Assembly: GCA_950097015.1 (NCBI GenBank)
Contig: CATNEN010000001.1
Location: forward strand, 7,311,001 to 7,375,000
Source of the DNA: Macrostomum hystrix
Lineage: Eukaryota; Platyhelminthes; Macrostomidae
Direction: 5' to 3'
DNA: 64,000 nt
Below the pieces are notes generated by a model. The model did not search any database. It saw only the letters and a program-made list of their open reading frames with translations, and had not been told where the DNA came from. Each line of letters starts with the position of its first letter. The stretch's first letter is position 1. The translations under genes and the position numbers were made by a program. Positions 1 to 11,007 of this stretch are shown piece by piece.

Positions 1-94
1 GAATTTTCTTCAAGCCTTTGCGGCTTAGATTGAGGCACAGAAGGCCATTTTCAGTGTAGCATTCGTCAGATAGTTTTTTCTTGGCTTCTGTCAT
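1..94 (-). CDS. Partial first exon, LRR-like protein
   Basis: Reading the minus strand from an ATG at 94-92, the frame stays open to the window edge for 31 residues. It begins MTEAKKKLSDE and ends with GLLCLNLSRKGLKKI. The last part has the L-x-L-x-x-x-x-L-x-x-I spacing of a leucine-rich repeat, and codons are clearly more GC-rich than the flank. The rest of the gene lies left of the window. The family cannot be named from so short a piece. It could instead be a chance open frame in AT-rich DNA, but the composition and LRR spacing argue for a real exon. Confidence 0.45.
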   Translation of the reverse strand, partial: MTEAKKKLSDECYTENGLLCLNLSRKGLKKI

Positions 95-1139
95 GTCTTT
101 AATAGCCGAATAATTAGGTTAATAAAATGAAGTCTTGGGTCACGATGATTAGAAAATGAATAAAAAAACGCGAGTCAAATTTACAATATAGATACATAGA
201 TAGAGAAAGTAACAATATATAACAACAGTTTCAAGTGCAATAAAATATTTTATTGTATAAAATATTACTTGACTTTAAATCTATTGAAAATACTAAATAT
301 AAAAACTATTACTTTGTTTAAATGTTTCAAAATTAAACTTAAAATTAAAATTAACGCGGCATGACAAACCGGCTGAAAAAACGTATAATTTGCAGTAAAT
401 CGCTTAAATCGTTTACATCGCTCTCATTACGCATATTGAAATAGTCAATTCGTGTCCCTAACCGTCATACCAGTCATACACTAATACCAGTATATTTATA
501 AAACTAAACCAATGGTCAACATGAGTATATTTAAGTCCGGGCTTGCTCTAAGATGTATAGTATACTACAAAACGCTAAGTTAACATGAATAAGCATAATA
601 TAGCTAAATAGAAAAGAAATAAGTGGCTGAACAAAAAGCATTCATATTAATTAAAATTAAAACGAAGTATAAATTAAAAGATGGAAAATATTCCTCATTT
701 AATTGTGTAACCCTTTAAACGTACTAATTTATATTTCAATGCTTGCCTTGTTTATATAGTACGGGTGAATTAGCATAATAGAAAGGTACTCAAATATCCT
801 GCAAAAGCCTGTTAATCGGGTTTATTTTGAGTTGTTCAGGAGTCCCAAACTAAATATATATTTCTACTCTTGGTTTTCTTTCAGTTTTTTGGCAACTGCA
901 CAAACGCTATGTATATATTTGTATGAATATGTATTTATGGAAACAATATGATTACGTATATTTAAAAAAAAGTTATTTTTTACTTTCCTTTTAGTAGCTT
1001 ATACAAAAAATTAACAATTTTTGAAGACGTACTAGTTAATAAGTGGGCAGCATTAAACTTCGGTAGTTATTTATTTAATTTAGAATATTTTTCTGTAATA
1101 TAGACTAATTACACTTCCTAAATTCAAACATGCTTTATT
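95..1139. other. AT-rich intergenic DNA
   Basis: About 1 kb of AT-rich sequence with no convincing exon, tRNA-like box or tandem array. It would hold the upstream region of the minus-strand LRR-like exon. Nothing further is seen. Confidence 0.5.
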
Positions 1140-1275
1140 CTCTGCTTTGTCTGCTTGAAGAGAGATGAGACACGGGAGAGATGAGACACGGGAGAGAGAT
1201 GAGACACGGGAGAAATGAGACACGGGAGAAATAAGACACGGGAGAGATGAGACAGTATGAGATGAGATGAGAGAG
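1140..1275. repeat. Short GAGATGAGACACGGGA array
   Basis: Six to seven imperfect copies of a roughly 17-18 bp unit, gagatgagacacgggaga, directly before the larger 24-bp array. Confidence 0.8.
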
Positions 1276-1345
1276 TACGGACCATATGACCTTCCTTTCT
1301 AGCATCAGCGTGGGACTGTTCCTGCTGCCAAACGGTTAGCACCCG

Positions 1346-2350
1346 CATGGGATGAGTGGGTGAGAAGTAGACAGGATGAGTGGGTGAGAAGTAGACTGGG
1401 TGAGTGGGTGAGAAGTAGACTGGGTGAGTGGGTGAGAAGTAGACTGGGTGAGTGGGTGAGAAGTAGACTGGGTGAGTGGGTGAGAAGTAGACGGGATGAG
1501 TGGGTGAGAAGTAGACTGGATGACTGGGTGAGAAGTAGACTGGGTGACTGGGTGAGAAGTAGACTGGGTGAGTGGGTGAGAAGTAGACTGGGTGAGTGGG
1601 TGAGAAGTAGACTGGGTGAGTGGGTGAGAAGTAGACTGGGTGAGTGGGTGAGAAGTAGACTGGATGACTGGGTGAGAAGTAGACTGGATGACTGGGTGAG
1701 AGGTAGACTGGGTGAGTGGGTGAGAAGTAGACTGGATGACTGGGTGAGAAGTAGACTGGATGACTGGATGAGAAGTAGACTGGATGAGTGGGTGAGAAGT
1801 AGACTGGATGAGTGGGTGAGAAGTAGACTGGATGACTGGGTGAGAAGTAGACTGGGTGACTGGGTGAGAAGTAGACTGGGTGACTGGGTGAGAAGTAGAC
1901 TGGGTGAGTGGGTGAGAAGTAGACTGGGTGAGTGGGTGAGAAGTAGACTGGATGACTGGGTGAGAAGTAGACTGGATGAGTGGGTGAGAAGTAGACTGGA
2001 TGAGTGGGTAAGAAGTAGACTGGGTGAGTGGGTGAGAAGTAGACTGGGTGAGTGGGTGAGAAGTAGACTGGATGAGTGGGTGAGAAGTAGACTAGGTGAG
2101 TGGGTGAGAAGTAGACTAGGTGAGTGGGTGAGAAGTAGACTGGGTGAGTGGGTGAGAAGTAGACTGGGTGAGTGGGTGAGAAGTAGACTGGATGAGTGGG
2201 TGAGAAGTAGACTAGGTGAGTGGGTGAGAAGTAGACTAGGTGAGTGGGTGAGAAGTAGACTGGGTGAGTGGGTGAGAAGTAGACTGGGTGAGTGGGTGAG
2301 AAGTAGACTGGGTGAGTGGGTGAGAAGTAGACTGGATGAGTGGGTGAGTC
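1346..2350. repeat. 24-bp minisatellite, about 42 copies
   Basis: Unit gtgagaagtagactgggtga plus gtgg (24 bp), with a few variant positions (ggatgac, ggatgag, aggtgag). The period is a multiple of three and stop-free in several frames. This explains the long repetitive ORFs on both strands here (SPTHPVYF, LLLTHSPS and RSRLGEWV repeats); none is a gene. The plus-strand unit contains GGTGAGTGGG, a near-consensus 5' splice site. Confidence 0.95.
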
Positions 2351-2469
2351 CATGTGTCCCATCCACATTAATCTGAGTAAGCCATCTGTTACTTGCGTAT
2401 GATAAAAATGTTTTCTACAATTAAAATTTTGGATGCGATGAGATAATTTATTATCCGCGATCGGAAAAT

Positions 2470-2635
2470 TTTGCAAATCAATCTATCAATTTGTCAATCA
2501 ATAAAAAACAATGTATCAGTTAGAAAACAATCAATCAATCAATCATTCAATCCTTCAAGCAATCAATCGATGAAAAATATATCAATCATTCGGTCAATCG
2601 ATTTATCAATCAATCAATTAATCGATTGACCTAAT
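2470..2635. repeat. Degenerate (TCAA)n-rich stretch
   Basis: Imperfect repeats of atcaatcaatc with insertions, between the 24-bp array and the following 17-bp array. Confidence 0.7.
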
Positions 2636-2637
2636 CT

Positions 2638-3253
2638 CATCTATGGCCGAATCTCATCCATGACTAAATCTCATACATGACCAAATCTCATCCATGACTA
2701 AATCTCATCCATGACCAAATCTTATCCATGACCAAATCTCATTCATGACCAAATCTCATCCATGACCAAATTTCATCCATGACTAAATCTCATCCATGAA
2801 CAAATCTCATCCATGACTAAATCTCATCCATGACTAAATCTCATCCATGACTAAAACTCATTCATGACCAAATCTCATCCATGAACAAATCTCATCCATG
2901 ACTAAATCTCATCCATGACCAAATCTCATCCATGACCAAATCTCATCCATGACCAAATCTCATCCATGACTAAATCTCATCCATGAACAAATCTCATCCA
3001 TGACTAAATCTCATCCATGACTAAATCTCATCCATGACTAAAACTCATTCATAACCAAATCTCATCCATGAACAAATCTCATTCATGACCAAATCTCATT
3101 CATGACTAAAACTCATTCATAACCAAATCTCATCCATGAACAAATCTCATTCATGACCAAATCTCATTCATGACCAAATCTCATTCATGACCAAATCTCA
3201 TTCATGATCAAATCTCATCCATCACTAAATCGCATCCATGACCAAATCTCATC
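2638..3253. repeat. 17-bp minisatellite CTCATCCATGACCAAAT
   Basis: About 36 copies of ctcatccatgaccaaat, with variants at the gacc/gact/gaac and tccat/ttcat positions. It ends 35 bp before the SLC26-like exon, so it probably lies in the upstream intron of that gene. Confidence 0.95.
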
Positions 3254-3287
3254 TTGCTAAATCAAATTTCTTATTCAGGCCGAATAG

Positions 3288-3551
3288 ATTCCTGGACTCA
3301 AGATTTTCAAATTCGAAGGCTCGCTGTATTTTGCCAGCGCTGAGAACTATCGCAATCGGCTCTATCGTCACGTGGCCCTGAATCCCAAGCGAGTATTAGC
3401 CAAAGCCAAGGCCAGAGCTAGCAGAAAGGGTCGCAGTCACGGCGAGATCGATCTGCGCACCGACATTTTCCAAGCTGAAGGCGTTCGACAAGTTCTGGAG
3501 ACTGTCACGGAGGAGGGCGGACATCCGGTACAGATTGTGTGGCGACAGCTG
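3288..3551 (+). CDS. SLC26-like anion transporter exon (start of STAS domain)
   Basis: An 88-codon phase 0-0 exon. The acceptor is the AG at 3286-3287 (an in-frame TAG sits in the intron) and the likely donor is the GT at 3552-3553. The translation opens IPGLKIFKFEGSLYFASAEN, followed by YRNRLYRH. This matches the first strands and helix of SLC26 STAS domains, whose family pattern is PG-x-x-IF-x-F-x-x-x-LYFANAE. A Lys/Arg-rich stretch follows, as in the STAS intervening sequence. Membrane exons would lie left of the window. The second STAS half, with its conserved D-F-x-x-V-x-F-V-D strand, was not found downstream. The locus may therefore be truncated or have a distant exon. The SLC26 call rests on this one motif. 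Confidence 0.55.
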
Positions 3552-3559
3552 GTAGCAGT

Positions 3560-4125
3560 GAGGTGTCAGACAAAGCAGTGAGGTGTCAGGAAGGCCAGTG
3601 AGGTGTCAGGAAGGCCAGTGAGGTGTCAGGAAGGCCTCACCTGAACTCATCAAGTCTCACCTGATCTCATCTAGTCTCACCTGACCTCCCCACCCCAACA
3701 AAACCCACCACCCCAAAAAAACCCACCACTCCAACAAAACCCACCACCCCAACAAAACCCACCACTCCAACAAAAACCCACCACCCAACAAAACCCACCA
3801 CTCCAACAAAAACCCACCACCCAACAAAACCCACCACCCCAACAAAAACTCACAACCTAAAAACCAAATTCACCGAAAACACACCACCTCAATAAACCCA
3901 CAACCCAGAAATCCAACACCCTAAAGCCACCCGGATATCCACCACCGAAGAAACCCACCCAGATACCCACCACCCCAGAAACCCACCCAGATACCCACCA
4001 CCCCAGAAACCCACCCGGATATCCACCACCCTAGAAACCCACCCGGATATCCAACACCCTAGAAACCCACCCGGATATCCAACACCCTAGAAACCCACCC
4101 GGATATCCACCACCCCAGAAACCCA
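3560..4125. repeat. Cluster of three short minisatellites
   Basis: Three arrays lie in succession: 3575-3650 with unit aggtgtcaggaaggccagtg; 3690-3850 with unit caaaacccaccactccaa; and 3940-4125 with a 26-27 bp unit around acccggatatccaccaccc. They begin within about 20 bp of the SLC26-like exon donor. The ORF repeating LLGGGFLLEWWV is only the second array read in reverse. Confidence 0.85.
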
Positions 4126-4212
4126 CTCAGAACCTACCAGCCCCCGAAGGAAAATACTGCTTTGGACTCAAGGCAATTGAAACTCGCAGACTAAAAAAAT
4201 AACAATTTAAAT

Positions 4213-4618
4213 CCAACCAGCCAAGCCGACCAGTTGAGCGACGACGAATCCGACAAGCCGCATCCGACAGCTGCCGAATTAGCTCGTGAAAGTCACCGAC
4301 GTATCCGTCAAGAGAGTCGGCGTCCAGCATCAGAATCCAACGATGCTCACCATCAGAGCCAGTTCGAGCATCAGGCACTGTACCATCCAGCATTAGACAA
4401 CGATCAGTCGAGCAGTTTTCCAGAACTGCCTCAATCTTTGTTAATTGCTGGAGCTAACGCGATAATTCTAACAAAACTTCCGGCTTTGTCTCCGATCAGT
4501 TTTCGGAAACGTCAATAGTCGATAATCTGCAGGCCGGATCTTGGAAAATAGGCCACGACGGATCAGATTATGCCCTATTCGAAAGTAAACAACGCTGGAA
4601 AAAGAACAAATCATGAAT
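4213..4618 (+). CDS. Possible downstream exon(s) of the SLC26-like gene
   Basis: An open frame from about 4198 to the stop at 4516-4518 encodes a polar stretch including SDDESDKPHPTAAELARESH. This is the kind of low-complexity sequence found in the SLC26 intervening loop or C-terminus. In another frame, 4458-4618 stays open and ends in QRWKKNKS before a TGA, reading like a C-terminus. A short intron with an acceptor at 4499 or 4532 could join the two, but no clear donor is seen. No family motif supports either piece. This is coding-like composition only. Confidence 0.3.
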
Positions 4619-4804
4619 CTGTATTATTGCATTTACGCAGAACAGTAACGATTAAAAAAAACTGTGCTTTAGAAGCCTCTGTGTTTATCTATATTTAGCA
4701 GAAAGTCTTCTAGTAAAAAATTTAACAGTTTGCTGTATAATTATTTTATTGCATGCGCGTTTTGTTTTTTTCGTGCACAGTACAGAACATTTTTTCAAGG
4801 ATAG

Positions 4805-4984
4805 ATCTTCATCAGAGGAGCTCCGCACAGAGCAACCGCCAGCAGAGGAGCTTTCGATGTGTGGCTCAATGATTATCTGTATCATGGACAGTGTGCAATT
4901 AAATGTCGATTAAAAAGCGGCGTTATAAAAGACTGGTCAGATGGCGATAGGACGGCAGTTTTGTTGCATAATATTAAAAATTGA
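4805..4984 (+). pseudogene. Calponin-homology-like coding fragment
   Basis: A stop-bounded plus-strand frame of 59 codons without an ATG. It contains FDVWLNDYLYHGQ and IKDWSDGDRTAVLLHNI. The spacing W-x-N-x-x-L then D-W-S-D-G-x-x-x-x-x-L-L-x-x-I is that of a CH domain: tryptophan of the first helix, then the D-x-x-D-G turn and L-L helix. There is no convincing donor after it and a TGA follows at once. It is either a lone last exon or a decayed fragment. A competing open frame in the same DNA reads SSSEELRTEQPPAEEL, so the call is tentative. Confidence 0.3.
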
Positions 4985-4990
4985 ACGGAT

Positions 4991-5194
4991 CTAAAACTTA
5001 TACAGTTCCAATGCAGCTGAAAAGAGTTTTTTAGTAGAAAAGCTAAAATGTCTTGTTAAGTTGCTTTTTTTCAGTCCAGATGTCAGTTTCATACGTCCGA
5101 CGGTTTTAGCGGTTTCTGGAAGCACGAAGTCATTATTTTGCTGACCTCTGATAAGTATGTCTGCTATTTGCTTGACCTTATTCATAAGCGCCAC
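4991..5194 (-). CDS. Hypothetical 67-residue ORF
   Basis: Minus-strand ATG frame, basic in its second half (KLTSGLKKSNLTRHFSFSTK), with better codon composition than its surroundings. No family is recognised and no splice sites are obvious. It is back-to-back with the CH-like fragment. It may be a chance ORF. Confidence 0.2.
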   Translation of the reverse strand: MALMNKVKQIADILIRGQQNNDFVLPETAKTVGRMKLTSGLKKSNLTRHFSFSTKKLFSAALELYKF

Positions 5195-7230
5195 TTAACT
5201 TAACTGCTATAATATAATTTAACCCCCCCCCCCAAATTTCCAGAAATCTGGTTGCAAATTTTTGTTATAGTCAACGGTTTAAAATCTTGCGTCTAATGAA
5301 TAATTTTACGTGGCAGTGATCATCAGCATTAAGCAGCATTCAAGACCACGCGCTGTCGTCTCGTGGTTATTCGGTCAAATGACCAGAGCACAGCAATATT
5401 TAAATGAATATTTTCTAGATCATACATACAACTTACAAGCTATAGACGAGACAATCAACTTCAAACTTATTTTTTGCCTAGTGCCTGAAATTATTACTAT
5501 TTTCACGAGGTGTTGTTGCTGCTTTTAAATGTTTGTTAGGGCCTACTTATATAATGACCATAAAACTGAACTTTGGTAAAAGCCACTTCATTAACGGCAT
5601 ACCTCTTCTGTAAAAAAATTAAATCTGATCTGATCTGAATTTATGGTCTAAAATATTATGAAAGGCAAAATATTTCAGTCCTGCTCTTGTACAAATTTGA
5701 GATATTAAGATATTACTTTTTTCTTTCTGTGTTTATTAGGCCCTAGCGAGGCGCACAAAGGTACATGTAGTCTAGTCTATATATGTGCATATTTGAAGTG
5801 TATTTTTTGAGCAAGAACGATAAACAAAAAGCATTTTTTATTTACAGAACAAAGATAAGCCTTAGGCCCCCTATATATATTTCAAAGAATTTCTTGGTAG
5901 CGTATTTAGTTAGTCTAGGTAGTGTATTTAGTTTTTCTGGCCAATACTTTATCATGTGTATGTACTTCTGAGTTGCTATATTAGTTTCTATTATTTCTAT
6001 ATGCTAAATTTCTTATAATTGAATACAATATACAAACAATATTGTTCTTTTTAATTAGCCTAAATCTATCTTCTCTTTTACAAATCACAATAATCTATTT
6101 TGTTTTGATGTACATGTGTTTACTACACTTTACATTGGCATCCAATTAAAAAACTGTCACCTTGGTGTGAAAACCTAGTTTTCTCAATTTTCTTTCTGGT
6201 GTGCTCTAGACTATAGTAGATTCATTTTTAAATCCCTAATTCCCCATGTCTAACTATGTGTAGTCACCCTGTGATAGGGAAGCCATTTAATAGAAAGTGG
6301 TTGTAAAAAACAAGTCAATAGTTTTCTTTTTTAAGAACTTACCTCCCCTGAAATTATTTATTTGAACACTGATTTATTAAACTACTAAAGCTAAAACTTT
6401 TTTATCGGATTGAAGATTAAGAAGCATAAAGTAAAAAAATTCAAAGGCTAATGAATAAGTATTGTATGACAAATAATATACTAAATGCAAGAACAGTGTA
6501 AATTTTTAAAGAAATTTCTAAAGTTTCAGGCTTTTGTCAATGAAATAGTCACTTTTTTACTTTTAATGAGTGCTTGAGTTTCTTTGTGAACACAATATTA
6601 GACAAATAAATAGTATTGAAAACATTAAACCAACACATTCTAACTATTATTAATAATATTACCAGAGTGTATTGTAATAATTACAAACCTAAGTAATTAA
6701 AATTTAATATTTGTACCTTGTCCCTTTGCTTTTTCATTTTTATTTTTGCTTTTATTTTGTTATATATTATATATAAAATTATGTATAATGGAAAGGGCTT
6801 CATTCCAGTTTATGTATGTAACTATAAGGAAGAATGAACAAATGATTATAGTCAGTTGTGAAATTATTGTCAAAGTTATAATCTCTGATTTATTTCTCAA
6901 TAGCTTTTTTCTGTGATTAAAAGAATTTACTTGCTTCTGTGATTTTTAATACAAACTTTTTCAAGGTAAATTTGACTCTCTTATTGAAAGCATGAGCTGA
7001 AATCAAATCAAAGTGTGACATTTTTCATTTGAAGATTAATTTGTTGATGCAATGAAAGTTCTTGACCAGCAGTCAATTATGAATGAATAGGAAATTATTA
7101 GTCGATAGATTAGTTCCCATTAAAAACCCCTTGTACACCACGTCTTTATATATAAAACTACCAGTATTTAATCTTAAATCATTAACTATTCATTAACCTG
7201 GCACTGGTAAACTTTCACTCTAAACAATTT
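5195..7230. other. AT-rich intergenic DNA before MRPL21
   Basis: About 2 kb with poly-C at 5223-5233 and many AT-rich runs. The short ORFs here (for example 5310-5528) lack family features, splice signals or distinctive codon use. Nothing else is supported. Confidence 0.5.
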
Positions 7231-7274
7231 CAGATCCTTTAATCTTATTTAGTTCAATATATAAAGCTATCAAT

Positions 7275-7949
7275 ATGCAGTTTGCTTCTAATGTTGTGCC
7301 TCGATTACTGATTCGTCCGCTGCCGCTGACAGCCTCTTCTCTGTTGACGCCGGCAATTCGTTCACTTCAAACAACACCAAATCTGTCTGCTAAGAAGTAT
7401 GCTAAATATTACTTTACACCAAAGAAGATTTATAAGAAAGAGGAAATTTATCGAGTGCCGGATACTCAGACAATTTTGGAGCATGAGAAGCTCACACATT
7501 TGAGCACACCAGAGGCGGCACCAATCAGTGCAACCGAGTCCGATCTATTGAATCAGCTGATTAGCGCCGTCAATCATCCGCAATCAACATCTGGCAGAGC
7601 GTTCGCCATAGTACACCTAGTTGGCAAACAGTACAAAGTTACTGAAGGCGATCTAGTGCATCTCATTGGCAAGAACATGTTAGCCGAACCGGGTGATCAG
7701 ATCATCCTAGAGAAGGTCCTAGCTTTAGGATTCGCCGATTTTACACTGTACGGCAGGCCGCTATTGTCGCGTCAGTGCGTCACAGTCCGGGCCACCGTAG
7801 TTGAGAAGACCTTAGAGCCGCCAAAGATTAACTTTGAATTTCGTAAGAGGCAAAATTTTCGTAAAATGCAAATTATTCAAACTAATGCTACAGTGCTGCG
7901 CATTAATAGCATCGAGTTAAACAAGGACGCTGTGAGGCAGGCTATGTAG
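7275..7949 (+). CDS. MRPL21: Mitochondrial ribosomal protein L21 (bL21m)
   Basis: Encodes a 224-residue protein of the large mitochondrial ribosomal subunit, where bL21 binds 23S-type rRNA. Residues 1 to about 50 are basic, Ser/Leu-rich and lack acids, as in a mitochondrial targeting presequence (MQFASNVVPRLLIRPLPLTA). The bL21 domain runs from about residue 110 to the end. It carries the signature FAIVHLVGKQYKVTEGDLV, then a glycine-containing strand around AEPGDQIILEKVL, and a basic C-terminal strand region (FRKRQNFRKMQ). The gene is intronless within the CDS. An acceptor-like AATTTCAG ends at 7233, 41 nt before the ATG, suggesting a 5'UTR intron or trans-splicing. NDUFV2, also mitochondrial, follows on the same strand 507 bp downstream. 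Length fits animal bL21m proteins. Confidence 0.93.
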   Translation: MQFASNVVPRLLIRPLPLTASSLLTPAIRSLQTTPNLSAKKYAKYYFTPKKIYKKEEIYRVPDTQTILEHEKLTHLSTPEAAPISATESDLLNQLISAVNHPQSTSGRAFAIVHLVGKQYKVTEGDLVHLIGKNMLAEPGDQIILEKVLALGFADFTLYGRPLLSRQCVTVRATVVEKTLEPPKINFEFRKRQNFRKMQIIQTNATVLRINSIELNKDAVRQAM

Positions 7950-8075
7950 TTATTAATTTGCAACTCGTTTCTAGCTTTCGAAATCATTTTTTTACATTAT
8001 AAAGTCAAGGTAGAGCTGAAATAATGTATTTTCTGTGTGCATTTTTTGCTACCGTAATATTACCATCGCTTCACT

Positions 8076-8081
8076 AATAAA
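8076..8081 (+). promoter_or_regulatory. AATAAA polyadenylation signal of MRPL21
   Basis: Canonical AATAAA 127 nt past the MRPL21 stop codon, in AT-rich sequence and before the next gene. Confidence 0.6.
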
Positions 8082-8157
8082 AATGTGAATTTGCAAAAGA
8101 GTAAGATTTTCATCAACTTGTGTTAGTTTATTGTTTTTTATTTTCATAAAAAAACCT

Positions 8158-8340
8158 GGAAGTCGAGGGTTCGAATCTAGCTTAAGGAAAACAGTTTTTA
8201 GGGGCCCGGCTGCGAAGAACAGGCTTGGTGGCTTATGATGCTAATCACGACCACCATCGGGTCAACCACACTACTAGGCACAGTGAGAGTGTACACCGCC
8301 TGACAATGCTCAGTGGTCAGACAAATGGGGCAGAATTACT
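8158..8340 (+). mobile_element. SINE-A fragment (tRNA-derived)
   Basis: Begins near a pol III B-box-like gagggttcgaatc and contains the SINE-A body motif aggcacagtgagagtgtaca, then ccgcctgacaatg. That motif recurs near 17.9, 43.9 and 52.0 kb. It is diverged and apparently lacks the A-box half. It lies between MRPL21 and NDUFV2. Confidence 0.6.
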
Positions 8341-8456
8341 GGTTGAAGTGTAACTTAAATGTTTAGTTTATAAGCCGTTACTATGGCAACAGATTCAAGT
8401 TTCGAAATCATAATATCCCCCCTCCCCTCTAATTTCAGATTATATAAGAAAACAAA

Positions 8457-9215
8457 ATGCTGTCGTTTATTTCGCGTGTAATGCCAATGGCCGTTCGACC
8501 ACCTACCGGCGCCTCCGTTGCAGCTGTCAATCAGATTCGTCGCCTAAGCGACAAACTATTCGTTCATCGCGACTCGCCCGAGAACAATCCGGACGTGCCG
8601 TTCGAATTTACGCCGGAGAATTTGGAACGAGCTCGCAGTCTGATCTCCAATTATCCAGTTGGACACGAGCGGGCTGCTATGATGCCCCTGCTGGACTTGG
8701 CGCAGAGACAGCACGGCGGCTGGCTGCCGATATCGGCTATGCACAAAGTTGCCGATATGCTGAAAGTGCCCAGAATGCGCGTGTACGAAGTGGCCACATT
8801 CTACACGATGTACAATCGCGATCCAATCGGTAAATATCATGTACAGGTGTGCACTACAACCCCCTGCATGCTTGGCGGCTGCGGTTCCACATCCATCATG
8901 GACACCTGCCAGAAGGTGCTCGGCTTGAAGCCCGGACAGACTAGCTCCGATAGATTGTTCACCCTATCCGAGGTTGAATGCCTCGGCGCCTGCGTTAACG
9001 CTCCAATGATCCAGATTAATGACGATTATTACGAAGATTTAACACCGGAAGATACGGAGACCATTTTGACTGCCCTACGAAATGGCGATAAGCCGCCAAA
9101 ACCCGGGCCGCAATCTGGTCAAGATCGGCGGCATTGTTGCGAACCGAAGGGCGGCTTGACGTCCCTAACCGAACCACCGAAAGGTCCGGGATTTAAAGTT
9201 CTGCCGGATTTGTAA
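8457..9215 (+). CDS. NDUFV2: NADH dehydrogenase (ubiquinone) 24-kDa subunit, complex I
   Basis: A 252-residue, single-exon thioredoxin-fold subunit of the N module of respiratory complex I, in the mitochondrial matrix arm. It holds the N1a [2Fe-2S] cluster next to the FMN/NADH-binding subunit. Residues 1 to about 32 form a basic presequence. The core includes [17 protein letters not shown] and the [12 protein letters not shown] helix. All four cluster ligands are present: Cys132 and Cys137 ([11 protein letters not shown]), and Cys175 and Cys179 ([10 protein letters not shown]). The C-terminus ends with the usual [10 protein letters not shown]-type tail. The ATG at 8457 is the first after an acceptor-like AATTTCAG at 8431-8438, only 18 nt upstream. 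No internal intron or frameshift is seen. Confidence 0.96.
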   Translation: MLSFISRVMPMAVRPPTGASVAAVNQIRRLSDKLFVHRDSPENNPDVPFEFTPENLERARSLISNYPVGHERAAMMPLLDLAQRQHGGWLPISAMHKVADMLKVPRMRVYEVATFYTMYNRDPIGKYHVQVCTTTPCMLGGCGSTSIMDTCQKVLGLKPGQTSSDRLFTLSEVECLGACVNAPMIQINDDYYEDLTPEDTETILTALRNGDKPPKPGPQSGQDRRHCCEPKGGLTSLTEPPKGPGFKVLPDL

Positions 9216-9689
9216 ATCGCCTTTGACTCTGGACCGATTTCTCCGCTTTCGCTTACTGATAGTAGTCTGTTGTGACATTTTTTGTTTTTTTTTAAACAAA
9301 AAATATTCGATAGATTAGTGTGGCTCCTCTTTTTTGAACGCCCATATGGTAAATAGGAGATAAATTAGCATTACAAATTATAATTAGCACATTTTAATAT
9401 CCCGCCTCAATGTCAAATTAATCTATGCCTTGTAAGTAAAATAATATATAATAGAATCAGCATGAAAACTATAACTATTTGCTAGTAAATAGACAATGTT
9501 CTATTAAATATATGCTTTCTGTTATTATTTATCAAAGTAGGTATTTTATGTAGATTATTTATTTATTGATTTATTCCCTTTTCGGATAATTTTAGTTTAA
9601 TAGGTCATGTGGGAAGTTAATTCTTTAGTAAGTATCATGTCAGGTCGTAAACTAGGATTTAGATTCAATTTGTCATTGTGAGGTCATGT
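9216..9689. other. AT-rich 3' flank of NDUFV2
   Basis: Would hold the NDUFV2 3'UTR. AT-rich, with no clear canonical AATAAA close to the stop and no further feature. Confidence 0.4.
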
Positions 9690-10895
9690 ATGTCATACTA
9701 TGATCTACATTCCATTGGTTATAGTGAATTCATGTATGGTCATACTATGATCTAGATTCCATTGGTCATAGTGAGGTCATGTGTGTCAAACTATGATCTA
9801 GATTCCATTGGTCATAGTGAGGTCATGTGTGTCAAACTATGATCTAGATTCCATTGGTCATAGTGAGGTCATGTATGGTCATACTATGGTCTAGATTCGA
9901 TTGGTCATAGTGAGGTCTTGTATGGCCATACTATTATCTAGATTCTATTGATCATATAGTGAGACCATGAGTTGTCATACTATGGTCTAGATTCGATTGG
10001 TCATAGTGAGGTCTTGTATGGCCATACTATTATCTAGATTCTATTGATCATATAGTGAGACCATGAGTTGTCATACTATGACCTAGATTCCATTGGTCAT
10101 AGTGAGGTCATGTGTGTCAAACTATGATCTAGATTCCATTGGTCTTAGTGAGGTCATGTGTGTCAAACTATGATCTAGATTCCATTGGTCATAGTGAGGT
10201 CATGTGTGTCAAACTATGATCTAGATTCCATTGGTCATAGTGAGGTCATGTGTGTCAAACTATGATCTAGATTCCATTGGTCATAGTGAGGTCATGTGTG
10301 TCAAACTATGATCTAGATTCCATTGGTCATAGTGAGGTCATGTGTGTCAAACTATGATCTAGATTCCATTGGTCTTAGTGAGGTCATGTGTGTCAAACTA
10401 TGATCTAGATTCCATTGGTCATAGTGAGGTCATGTGTGTCAAACTATGATCTAGATTCCATTGGTCATAGTGAGGTCATGTGTGTCAAACTATGATCTAG
10501 ATTCGATTGGTCATAGTGAGGTCATGTGTGTCAAACTATGATCTAGATTCCATTGGTCATAGTGAGGTCATGTGTGTCAAACTATGATCTAGATTCCATT
10601 GGTCTTAGTGAGGTCATGTATGGTCATACTATGATTTAGATTCCATTGGTCTTAGTGAGGTCATGTATGGTCATACTATGATCTAGATTCCATTGGTCTT
10701 AGTGAGGTCATGTATGGTCATACTATGATCTAGATTCCATTGGTCTTAGTGAGGTCATGTATGGTCATACTATGATTTAGATTCAATTGGTCATAGTGTG
10801 GTCATGTATGGTCATACTATGATCTAGATTCCATTGGTCATATAGTGAGGCCATGAGTTGTCATACTATGACCTTGATTCCATTGGTCATCAATT
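9690..10895. repeat. 46-bp minisatellite, about 26 copies
   Basis: Unit of 46 bp: aggtcatgtgtgtcaaacta, then tgatctagattccattggtc, then atagtg. Two unit subtypes (tgtgtgtcaaac and tgtatggtcatac) alternate in blocks, and 9880-10080 contains a higher-order duplication including catatagtgagaccatgagt. It lies between NDUFV2 and the SLC35B1-like gene and ends about 35 bp before the latter's 5' acceptor. Confidence 0.95.
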
Positions 10896-11007
10896 TTAAT
10901 TAGAAATGTAAATTATTTTAAAATAAATTTCAGCTTTTTCCTCTTTGTGCTTTGAACTAAGTTTTTTTGTGAACAAGGATACAAATCTATCGACTCAATT
11001 CAAAGCA

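Noticed and set aside
1124-2476. Long repeat ORFs on both strands (SPTHPVYF, LLLTHSPS, RSRLGEWV)
   Set aside because: Pure by-products of a stop-free 24-bp minisatellite; open simultaneously on both strands with no flanking coding sequence.
9690-10895. CRISPR-like array
   Set aside because: Contiguous tandem units without unique spacers, in a eukaryotic genome; a minisatellite.
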